From Nocardia seriolae NBRC 15557 (GTDB lineage Bacteria; Actinomycetota; Actinomycetes; Mycobacteriales; Mycobacteriaceae): 64,000 nucleotides of DNA. A program made the translations under genes and the position numbers. The notes beneath the pieces were generated by a model that saw only the letters and a program-made list of their open reading frames with translations, did no database searches and had not been told where the DNA came from. Shown here piece by piece: positions 25,806-33,106 of the stretch. How positions within the stretch are numbered: the first letter of the stretch is position 1; every line of letters starts with the position of its first letter. The stretch lies in assembly GCF_007990715.1 (NCBI RefSeq), contig NZ_BJWY01000007.1, positions 1-64,000 on the forward strand. Reading direction: 5' to 3'.

Positions 25806-27022
25806 ACATCGCATCGCGTAGCGATTCCGTTGGGGGCGGCGGCGGGGCGACGGGTGGGCCATTCCCGGCGGCGGTGCTCGGCACCGGACAGACTCATCAC
25901 GTGACCAAACGGTCCGATGTATCCATGGCGGGCCTGGTCCGCGAGGCGATCGACCGTGCGCTGGCGGACTCCGGCCTGACCATGGCCGATATCGACGCCG
26001 TCGTCGTCGGCAAGGCCCCCGACTTCTTCGAGGGCTCCATGATGCCGGAGCTGTTCCTCGCGGATGCGTTGGGCGCCACCGGAAAACCGCTGCTCCGGGT
26101 GCACACGGCCGGTTCGGTCGGCGGTTCGGCCGCCATCGTGGCCGCCAATCAGGTGCAGGCGGGCGTGCACCGCCGAGTGCTGGCCGTCGCGTGGGAGAAG
26201 CAGTCGGAGTCCAACGCCATGTGGGCGCTGTCGAATCCGGTGCCCTTCACCAAGCCGGTCGGCGCGGGCGCGGGTGGCTACTTCGCCCCGCACGTGCGCG
26301 CCTATATCCGCCGCTCCAATGCCCCGCTGCATGTGGGCGCGATGGTGGCGGTGAAGGATCGCCGCAATGGCGCGCGCAATCCGCTCGCGCACCTGCATCA
26401 GCCCGACATCACGCTGGAATCGGTGATGTCGTCCCAAATGCTTTGGGACCCCATTCGTTTCGACGAGACCTGCCCGTCCTCGGACGGCGCGTGCGCCATG
26501 GTGATCGGCGACGAGGCGTCGGCCAAGGCGGTCGAGGCGCAGGGCAAGAAGGTGGCGTGGGTGCACGGCACCGCCATGCGCACCGAGCCGCTCGCCTACG
26601 CGGGCCGCGACCAGGTGAACCCGCAGGCCGGACGGCACGCCGCGAAGGCGCTGTGGAAGCAGGCCGGGATCACCAACCCCCTGGAGGAGATCGACGCGGC
26701 CGAGATCTACGTCCCCTTCTCATGGTTCGAGCCCATGTGGCTGGAGAACCTGGGCTTCATGCCCGAGGGCGAGGGCTGGAAGCTCACCGATGCCGGCGAG
26801 ACCGCCATCGGCGGCAAGCTGCCGGTCAATCCGTCGGGCGGAGTGCTCTCCTCCAACCCGATCGGCGCGTCCGGCATGATCCGCTTCGCCGAGGCCGCCA
26901 AGCAGGTCATGGGCCGCGCGGGCGACTACCAGGTGAAGAATGCGCGCAAGGCGTTCGGCCACGCGTACGGCGGTGGGTCGCAGTACTTCTCGATGTGGGT
27001 CGTGGGGAGTGAGCAGCCGTGA
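25802..27022 (+). CDS. ltp3: thiolase/aldolase-like lipid-transfer protein Ltp3
   Basis: 406 residues, SCP2-thiolase fold, with LRVHTAGSVGGSAAIVAANQV at the position where a normal thiolase has its nucleophile Cys (Gly/Ser here), FAPHVRAYIRRSNAP, DETCPSSDGACAMVIGDE, and PSGGVLSSNPIGASG. It corresponds to Rv3523. With Ltp4 and the DUF35 protein upstream it probably forms the aldolase for branched sterol side chains. ATGA overlap with ltp4; a second copy of the N-terminal repeat encodes residues 3-20. Confidence 0.9.
   Translation: MNIASRSDSVGGGGGATGGPFPAAVLGTGQTHHVTKRSDVSMAGLVREAIDRALADSGLTMADIDAVVVGKAPDFFEGSMMPELFLADALGATGKPLLRVHTAGSVGGSAAIVAANQVQAGVHRRVLAVAWEKQSESNAMWALSNPVPFTKPVGAGAGGYFAPHVRAYIRRSNAPLHVGAMVAVKDRRNGARNPLAHLHQPDITLESVMSSQMLWDPIRFDETCPSSDGACAMVIGDEASAKAVEAQGKKVAWVHGTAMRTEPLAYAGRDQVNPQAGRHAAKALWKQAGITNPLEEIDAAEIYVPFSWFEPMWLENLGFMPEGEGWKLTDAGETAIGGKLPVNPSGGVLSSNPIGASGMIRFAEAAKQVMGRAGDYQVKNARKAFGHAYGGGSQYFSMWVVGSEQP
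25813..25859. repeat. N-terminal repeat, copy in ltp3
   Basis: Second copy of the ltp4 repeat, again placed directly after the start codon and in the same reading frame (ASRSDS, GGGGATGG). The two copies match at all but about eight positions over 47 bases. Confidence 0.8.
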
Positions 27023-27435
27023 CCACCACCACCGAACATCCGGCCCGGGTGGCGGGCGCCGCCTCCCAGGCCGCGGTCCGCGCCAAGGACAAGGACGCCT
27101 GGGTGGCGCTGTTCGCCGCCGACGGCATCGTGGAGGATCCGGTCGGGCCGTCCTTCTTCGACCCCGAGGGCGTGGGACACCGCGGGGCCGAGGCCATTGC
27201 GGCGTTCTGGGACAAGGCGATCGCCCAGACCGACTCCATCGAATTCCTCTTCGAGGACTCCTTCGCGTGCGGGCGCGAGGTGGCCTTCACCGGCCGCATT
27301 CGCACCACCATGGGCGGCCATATCATCGATGCCGAAGGCGTTTTCACCTACAAGGTGGACGATGACGGCAAAATCCTTGCCCTGCGCGCCTTCTGGGAGA
27401 CCGAGCGCGCAATGTCGACGATGAAGAAGGTCTAG
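27019..27435 (+). CDS. SnoaL/ketosteroid-isomerase-like protein
   Basis: 138 residues with the NTF2/SnoaL fold pattern (KDKDAWVALFAADGIVEDPVG, then GAEAIAAFWDKAI, then FTYKVDDDGKILALRAFWE). Steroid delta-5-isomerases and polyketide cyclases share this fold, and the Asp in VEDPVG sits where KSI places its catalytic or ligand acid. GTGA overlap with ltp3 puts it in the DUF35-ltp4-ltp3 operon, so a steroid-side-chain role is likely but the reaction is not shown. A terminator follows. Confidence 0.8.
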   Translation: MTTTTEHPARVAGAASQAAVRAKDKDAWVALFAADGIVEDPVGPSFFDPEGVGHRGAEAIAAFWDKAIAQTDSIEFLFEDSFACGREVAFTGRIRTTMGGHIIDAEGVFTYKVDDDGKILALRAFWETERAMSTMKKV

Positions 27436-27461
27436 ACCTTTCGGCCGGGATTCGAAAGATA

Positions 27462-27501
27462 AAGCGGGCGACCGGATTATCCGGTCGCCCGCTTCCTTTT
27501 T
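27462..27501 (+). terminator. Rho-independent terminator after SnoaL-like gene
   Basis: A perfect 14-base stem AAGCGGGCGACCGG (27462-27475) with CCGGTCGCCCGCTT (27481-27494), five-base loop ATTAT, then CCTTTTT. It separates the ltp operon from convergent cyp125. Confidence 0.95.
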
Positions 27502-27552
27502 CTCTGCCCCGAGGAGTGAGAGGGGTGCGGGACAGATCAAATCATCTACGGC

Positions 27553-28809
27553 TCAGTGCTTCACAGGACACGTCCGGTAGTCGACCTGGAATTCCTTGAT
27601 GCCGTTGAGCCAGCCGGACTGCAGCCGGCGCGGGTCGCCCAGCTTGCTGATGTCGGGCATGTGGTCGGCGGTGGCGTTGAAGATGATCTCGATCTCCAGC
27701 CGGGCCAGGTTCGCGCCGATGCAGAAGTGCGCGCCGGTGCCGCCGAAGGACAGGTGCGGGTTGGGATCACGCAGGATATTGAAGGTGTACGGATCCTCGA
27801 ACACCTCCTCGTCGAAGTTGGCCGAGCGGTAGGACAGCACCACCCGCTGCCCCTTCTTGATCTGCACGCCACTGACTTCCACGTCCTCGAGCGCGGTGCG
27901 CTGGAACGAGCTGACCGGAGTGGCCCAGCGGATGATCTCGTCGGCGGCGGTCTTGGGCCGCTCCTTCTTGAAGAGCTCCCACTGATCGGGGTTCTCCAGG
28001 AACGCGATCATGCCGTGGGTGGTGGCATTGCGGGTGGTCTCGTTGCCGGCGACGGCCAGCATCATGACGAAGAAGCCGAATTCCTCCGGCAGCAGCGCCT
28101 CGCCGTCCATGTCGGCATTGATGAGCTGGGTGACGATATCGTCGGCCGGGCAGGCGCGCCGGGCCTCCGCCATCTGGTAGGAGTAGCCGAGGATCTCGGT
28201 GGAGGCGACCACCGGATCGGCGGTGCTCTCCGGATCGTCGTAGCTGGTCATGTCATTGGACCACTGGAACAGCTTCTTGCGGTCATCCTGTGGCACGCCG
28301 ATCAATTCGGCGATCGCCTGCAGCGGCAGCTCGGCCGCCACCTGCTCCACGAAGTCGCCCGAGCCCGCCTCGACGGCCGCCTTCACAATGGCCTCGGCAC
28401 GAGCGGTCAGCTCGGCGCGCAGGCCGTTGATGACGCGCGGGGTGAAGCCCTTGGAGATGATCTTGCGGAGCTTGGTGTGCTCGGGCGCGTCCTTGTTCAA
28501 CAGGACGAAGCGCTGCAGATCGATCTGCTCGCGGGTGATGTCGTCCTGGAACCGCGGGATCGCGGTGTTCTCATAGGTGGAGAAAACGTCATCGCGGCGC
28601 GAGACGGTCTTGACGTCCGCGTGCTTGGACAGCACCCAGAAGCCATCGTCGGTGAAGCCACCCTTGTCCGGCGACTTGGGGTTCCACCAGATCGGGGCGC
28701 TGCGGCGCAGTTCGGCAAGTTCCTCGACCGGCACCCGTTGCGCCCACATCTCGGGGTCGGTGACATCGAATCCATCCGGCACTCCGGGCCGGGCTGCAGT
28801 GTCCACCAC
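27553..28809 (-). CDS. cyp125: cytochrome P450 CYP125 (sterol C26 hydroxylase)
   Basis: 418-residue P450 that oxidises the terminal methyl of the sterol side chain to the C26 carboxylate, the entry step before FadD19. Motifs: oxygen-binding helix AVAGNETTRNATTHG, ExxR in DEIIRW, heme loop FGGTGAHFCIGANLA with ligand Cys363, and the CYP125-typical end RLQSGWLNGIKEFQVDY. Start GTG 28809 has AAAGGAG seven bases before it. A perfect KstR box lies 22 bases upstream. FdxD is a likely electron donor. Confidence 0.95.
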   Translation of the reverse strand: MVDTAARPGVPDGFDVTDPEMWAQRVPVEELAELRRSAPIWWNPKSPDKGGFTDDGFWVLSKHADVKTVSRRDDVFSTYENTAIPRFQDDITREQIDLQRFVLLNKDAPEHTKLRKIISKGFTPRVINGLRAELTARAEAIVKAAVEAGSGDFVEQVAAELPLQAIAELIGVPQDDRKKLFQWSNDMTSYDDPESTADPVVASTEILGYSYQMAEARRACPADDIVTQLINADMDGEALLPEEFGFFVMMLAVAGNETTRNATTHGMIAFLENPDQWELFKKERPKTAADEIIRWATPVSSFQRTALEDVEVSGVQIKKGQRVVLSYRSANFDEEVFEDPYTFNILRDPNPHLSFGGTGAHFCIGANLARLEIEIIFNATADHMPDISKLGDPRRLQSGWLNGIKEFQVDYRTCPVKH

Positions 28810-28830
28810 CAGCAGTCTCCTTTGACCAAC

Positions 28831-28844
28831 TGAAACACGTTCTA
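28831..28844. promoter_or_regulatory. KstR operator, cyp125 promoter
   Basis: TGAAACACGTTCTA matches TNNAACNNGTTNNA at every fixed position, between divergent cyp125 and fadA5. Confidence 0.85.
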
Positions 28845-28919
28845 CCGCTATTGAAGCATAGGAGGTAAAACAAGAGAAGGGACTAGGTAATGGACCCGAA
28901 CAGACTTACGTTACTTGCA

Positions 28920-28933
28920 GTGAACTCGTTGCA
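28920..28933. promoter_or_regulatory. weak KstR-like box before fadA5
   Basis: GTGAACTCGTTGCA has the AAC-NN-GTT core and the final A but not the first T, and little arm symmetry. It lies 23 bases before the fadA5 ATG; the box at 28831 may suffice for both genes. Confidence 0.3.
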
Positions 28934-28940
28934 GTTCTAA

Positions 28941-30122
<1,182 letters not shown>

Positions 30123-30167
30123 TCCCTCAATGATTTTCGGCCAGGTTGAACGTTCATCTGAGTTGCC

Positions 30168-30199
30168 CCGAAACGTGGCGTACGCCACACAAACTTCGG
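30168..30199. promoter_or_regulatory. palindrome/hairpin between fadA5 and leader
   Basis: A 14-base perfect palindrome GTGGCGTACGCCAC (30175-30188) sits within an outer CCGAA/TTCGG pairing (30168-30172, 30195-30199). It could fold as a hairpin and stop fadA5 transcripts, although no U-tract follows, or it could be an operator for the downstream unit. Confidence 0.4.
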
Positions 30200-30209
30200 T
30201 ACAGACAGG

Positions 30210-30480
30210 AAGATGAGACGTCAGCTATCTTATGGCTACCCGAGGCCCGTCCGGGAAGACCCTCGCGACGGGCCAGAACCGGGGCTCTTAAGCCCTCGGC
30301 AAGAACCGTGGGGTGACCCCGCAAACGCCCAAGCCACAGTGGGTGAAGCGGATCACCGCCTAGAAGCTTCAAGGAAATCGCGAATCAGGCGTAGGTTTTC
30401 AGTTACTGAGCCGCTAATATCAATGATACGTATCCGAGATAACGACTGTTAGTACAGCGAAGGGAATTGGGCGGCTCACA
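30210..30480 (+). ncRNA. candidate structured 5' leader of espR-like gene
   Basis: The 358-base gap before the EspR-like gene is rich in closely packed stems. GGCCCGTC (30244-30251)/GACGGGCC (30267-30274) has an inner GGG/CCC. CCGGGGCT (30279-30286) pairs with AGCCCTCGG (30291-30299). GGGG (30310-30313) pairs with CCCC (30317-30320), CCAC pairs with GTGG (30334-30342), and GCGG (30348-30351) pairs with CCGC (30356-30359). The linkers are purine-rich (AGAAC, CAAGAAC, GCAAACG). A more A+T-rich stretch (30370-30450) precedes the ATG. I recognise no known riboswitch family. Confidence 0.4.
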
Positions 30481-30897
30481 ATGGCTGATTTCGCGGCGCG
30501 GCTGAACAAGCTGTTCGAAACCGTGCATCCCCCGGGGCGTAAGCCGCACACGAACGCAGAGGTGGCGGCCGCCTTGACGGCATCCGGCCATCCGATCTCG
30601 AAACCGTATCTGTCGCAGTTGCGGTCGGGACAGCGCACGAACCCGTCGGATGAGACGGTGGCAGCACTGGCAAAGTTCTTCAAGGTCAAGCCGGACTACT
30701 TCTTCAACGACATCTACGCGGCGAAGATCGATCACGATCTCGAGCTGCTGCCCCAGCTGCAGGGCTATGGACTCCGTCGTCTGTCGAGTAGGGCGTTCGA
30801 CCTCTCCGAAGAATCTCAGAACCTCCTCACCTCTATGGCGGAGAAGTTGCGGGCCAGCGAAGGGCTGCCCGAAATTCCTCCGGACGGCACGGAATAG
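30481..30897 (+). CDS. EspR-like nucleoid-associated regulator
   Basis: 138 residues. The N-terminal half follows M. tuberculosis EspR (Rv3849) closely as I recall it: ADFAARLNKLFETVHPPGRKPHTNAEVAAAL, then the HTH SGHPISKPYLSQLRSGQRTNPS, then AALAKFFKVKPDYF. The C-terminal helices (SRAFDLSEESQNLLTSMAEKLR) would form the dimer arm. EspR binds many promoters as a dimer of dimers, including the ESX-1 espACD locus; targets here are unknown. Several EspR-like proteins occur in nocardiae, so it may be a paralogue. A perfect terminator follows. Confidence 0.8.
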   Translation: MADFAARLNKLFETVHPPGRKPHTNAEVAAALTASGHPISKPYLSQLRSGQRTNPSDETVAALAKFFKVKPDYFFNDIYAAKIDHDLELLPQLQGYGLRRLSSRAFDLSEESQNLLTSMAEKLRASEGLPEIPPDGTE

Positions 30898-30911
30898 GCA
30901 CTGCCACAGCG

Positions 30912-30956
30912 CAACACAGTGCGGCTAGCTCGGAGGCCGCACTGTGTTGGTTTGTT
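30912..30956 (+). terminator. Rho-independent terminator after espR-like gene
   Basis: A perfect 14-base stem CAACACAGTGCGGC (30912-30925) with GCCGCACTGTGTTG (30936-30949), loop of ten, followed by GTTTGTT. Confidence 0.9.
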
Positions 30957-31102
30957 ACAGGGCTTGTTCTGAACCAGACATAGGCGGGTCACCGGCGGCG
31001 CTTGCAGGGCGGCGCCGGTGTCCCGCAGACCATTCGGTCTGAGTGAAGAGTGTTGCACCGGTATCAGCATGCTGAGGCCATGTGGCGTAGACCCCTGCGC
31101 TG

Positions 31103-31195
31103 GTGCATTATGCACAAACCTGGCATAACGCCGCCCGGGACTTCCCGGTCGGCCGAGTGAGTTGTTTTGTGCACTATGTCGTTTTGTGCACTGTG
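31103..31195. repeat. three-copy TTTGTGCA repeat (operator-like)
   Basis: Two direct copies GTTTTGTGCACTATG (31164-31178) and GTTTTGTGCACTGTG (31181-31195) lie 17 bases apart and differ at one position. An inverted relative is found at 31103-31119 (GTGCATTATGCACAAAC). Each contains a GTGCAC-type palindrome. Spacing of 17 bases and the mixed orientation suggest protein binding sites. Confidence 0.55.
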
Positions 31196-31256
31196 AGTGT
31201 TTCGCCCCCAATGCACCATCTCGCGACAAGCAAGAGTGACAACTTCATTGACAAGT

Positions 31257-31393
31257 AAGTCCCGCACCACGCACGCCGGGTGCGATGAGACGAAACCTCG
31301 GATACGAAGTCTCATCGAGAAGGCCCGACGGAATGCCACGCCCTTGGCAATCAGCGCGGTGCGGGACTTGCTCTTTTGCGACAAGATCGCAAA
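31257..31393 (+). ncRNA. candidate multibranched structured RNA
   Basis: A perfect 12-base stem AAGTCCCGCACC (31257-31268)/GGTGCGGGACTT (31358-31369), extended by three pairs after a mismatch, closes a junction. Inside are CGATGAGAC (31283-31291)/GTCTCATCG (31309-31317) and TGCCA (31334-31338)/TGGCA (31345-31349). A further hairpin TTTGCGA (31375-31381)/TCGCAAA (31387-31393) follows. The outer arms could instead be terminal inverted repeats of a small element, but no target duplication flanks them. The strand is not determined; a TTGACA at 31248-31253 hints at plus. Confidence 0.4.
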
Positions 31394-31481
31394 TGCGCCC
31401 GGTGATCTCCGCGTGATCAACTTCGGGGCGCATCCGGACAGTAATGGATGGCTCCCCGGAACAGTAATGAACGGGTAATGA

Positions 31482-32510
31482 CTACCGGCTGGCAGAACCC
31501 TGAACAGCGGCGGAATCCGCCCCGGCCGCATCGTAGGCGCGGGCGATGGCCTGCACCCAGCCGCGCGGGCTCACCCCCGCCGGCGGCGAGATCCACCGGC
31601 CGTCGATCACCACCGGGCCGAACGGATTCCGCGCCCACTCGGCCACCCGCCCGGCGCGCTCGGTCACCGAGACCGGGGGCGCACCCGCCGCGGCCAGTTC
31701 CACTCCGCCACCGGACTGCAGGTAGAGCGCGTCCATGATCTGCGCGACCTGATCGGAAGCCTTGAGCTGGGTGCCCGATCCGGTCTGCTCGTGCGCCACC
31801 ACCTCCGGGAAGCGGGCGATCAGCACCCGGTGCAAGGTACGAATCTGCTTGAGCAGCACCCGCGCTCGCCACCACAGCTCCAGCACGATCCACACCGCGC
31901 CGACGGCGATGAGCATGGCGGCGAGCTGCCAGACCGGCCAGAACCAGCCCGCGTCGCCAGCCTTCGGCATCGGCTCGTCGTGCGCCGCGCGGCGAATCGA
32001 CAGCGCCGCCAGCACGCCGACCACGAAGGTGCCGGTGGTGTAGAGCGCGATGCCGCGGCCCAGGGTGGTCCAATCCAGGTTGCGCACACCGGTGATCACG
32101 ATGAACACGCACTCGAGCACGACGACCGCCCAGCCGAAGGTGGCCGACCAGAGCAGCGTCAGGATCATGGCGATCGCGCCGCCCGCGTAGATCATCATGC
32201 CGATCTGACGCAGATTCCGGCGCGACACCACCGGCCACGCCGCGGCCGCCACCACCGAGGCCGCGGTGGCGAACATGATCCAGGCCGCGGTCACCAGCCG
32301 ATCGCCGAGCCACATGCCGTGCACCCCGCCGGGCGCCAGATGATCCACCGCCAGACCGATTTCCGGCACCCCGACGGTCACCGCCAAGGCCACCGCGGCC
32401 ACCGCGATCACGATCGCGACCCGAGCCGTGGTCGCCGGTTTCACCAGCACGCGCCCGACGCGTGCACCCGAGGCCATCCAGACCAACATGGCCGTCAACC
32501 AGAAAGTCAT
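31482..32510 (-). CDS. MAB_1171c-like multi-pass membrane protein
   Basis: 342 residues: seven or so membrane helices in the first 240 residues, then a cytoplasmic tail of about 100 residues (VLIARFPEVVAHEQTGSGTQ through VSPRGWVQAIARAYDAA). This form, beside an ImmA/IrrE protease gene, is the common actinobacterial pair often labelled a putative transporter; the function is unknown. Its ATG overlaps the stop of a 26-codon micro-ORF, which carries the AAAGGG ribosome site. It is the last gene of a three-gene module. Confidence 0.7.
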   Translation of the reverse strand: MTFWLTAMLVWMASGARVGRVLVKPATTARVAIVIAVAAVALAVTVGVPEIGLAVDHLAPGGVHGMWLGDRLVTAAWIMFATAASVVAAAAWPVVSRRNLRQIGMMIYAGGAIAMILTLLWSATFGWAVVVLECVFIVITGVRNLDWTTLGRGIALYTTGTFVVGVLAALSIRRAAHDEPMPKAGDAGWFWPVWQLAAMLIAVGAVWIVLELWWRARVLLKQIRTLHRVLIARFPEVVAHEQTGSGTQLKASDQVAQIMDALYLQSGGGVELAAAGAPPVSVTERAGRVAEWARNPFGPVVIDGRWISPPAGVSPRGWVQAIARAYDAAGADSAAVQGSASR

Positions 32511-32587
32511 GCTGCGCCCTTTCGCGGATGCCCGTGGGGCCCTGCGTGGTTACGCACGCCGCCGCCTCCGGGACCTGCCCCGGTCAT
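32507..32587 (-). CDS. 26-residue linker micro-ORF (repeat-derived)
   Basis: It starts at an ATG overlapping the ImmA/IrrE stop (ATGA) and ends with a TGA overlapping the ATG of the membrane-protein gene, filling the whole gap between them. It encodes VRNHAG near its middle and PRKGAA at the end. Most of it is a dispersed repeat found again after fadD3 at 52475-52552. It is likely a translational-coupling linker rather than a working peptide. Confidence 0.5.
   Translation of the reverse strand: MTGAGPGGGGVRNHAGPHGHPRKGAA
32540..32572 (-). repeat. RNHAG linker repeat, copy 1
   Basis: Minus-strand sequence CCCGGAGGCGG, six variable bases, then GCGTAACCACGCAGGG. The second block contains a GCGT-AACC-ACGC hairpin. 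Both blocks are identical in the copy at 52489-52522. Confidence 0.8.
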
Positions 32588-33096
32588 CCGAGTGCCTCGT
32601 CGAATCGAAGGACCGAGACGCCCGCGCCTCGGCTGTTGAACACGCGGAGCCGGGTCATGAGCATGCTCGCGAAGGTCTCCGCCTCCCACTCGCACTGTTC
32701 GTCGTCGCCCAGATCGATGGTCTTCTGGTGTGCGCGCTGGCTGAGCATGTAGGCGATGAGATCGTCGCTGGCCTCCAGCACCACCTCGGTCGCCGCCTCG
32801 CCCGGATGGTCGAAGACGATGTGGCCCAACTCGTGCGCGAGGGTGTGCTCGCGGCTGGGCAGCGCCTGCGCCAGCACGATCACATCGCGGTCCGGATAGC
32901 TGCGGCGCTGGCCGCAGACGCCCGGACCCAGTTGGGCGCTGGCGATCTCGATGGGCCGCCGCCGCTCGGCGGAGATGGCCAGCACCACCTCGTCCAGGTC
33001 GGTGGCGTCGAAGTCGGCCGCCACCGCGCACACCGCGTCCACCGCGGCGGCCACCCGCCGGTAGGACCCGATGCTATGAGCCTTGCTCTCGGTCAT
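32584..33096 (-). CDS. ImmA/IrrE-family metalloprotease
   Basis: 170 residues with the zinc motif HELGH at residues 88-92 and a later WEAETFA helix supplying the third ligand or support acid. ImmA/IrrE proteases cleave XRE-type repressors, as ImmA does with ImmR, or DdrO in Deinococcus, and so act as switches. The ATG at 33096 has GAGAGGA before it. It lies ten bases after the GSA-repeat gene; the EspR-like XRE protein is 1.7 kb away and a possible, untested substrate. Confidence 0.8.
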   Translation of the reverse strand: MTESKAHSIGSYRRVAAAVDAVCAVAADFDATDLDEVVLAISAERRRPIEIASAQLGPGVCGQRRSYPDRDVIVLAQALPSREHTLAHELGHIVFDHPGEAATEVVLEASDDLIAYMLSQRAHQKTIDLGDDEQCEWEAETFASMLMTRLRVFNSRGAGVSVLRFDEALG

Positions 33097-33106
33097 CGCG
33101 GTCCTC

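Larger units (their letters stand above)
30957..31481. other. convergent intergenic region with repeats, no clear gene
   Basis: This 525-base stretch lies between the ends of two convergent genes and is visibly poorer in G+C than its neighbours. Open frames here look non-coding. It contains a G+C hairpin (CACCGGCG near 30990 with CGCCGGTG near 31013), the TTTGTGCA repeats at 31103-31195 and the stem cluster at 31257-31393. It may be a remnant of transferred DNA or host a small RNA. Confidence 0.5.

Noticed and set aside
30147..30156. TGAACGTTCA palindrome after fadA5
   Set aside because: AAC and GTT are directly joined with no two-base spacer, so it does not fit the KstR consensus; other significance is not supported.
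30210..30480. c-di-AMP (ydaO-type) riboswitch in the espR-like leader
   Set aside because: GTCAGCTA and GGGTGA stretches recall that class, but they are in the wrong order and the conserved core is not found.
31161..31195. CRISPR-like direct repeats
   Set aside because: Only two direct copies 17 bases apart with no spacers of normal length and no cas genes in the window.
31197..31478. Small open frames across the stem cluster, on both strands
   Set aside because: No ribosome site, no recognisable protein pattern, and the frames simply read through the inverted repeats.
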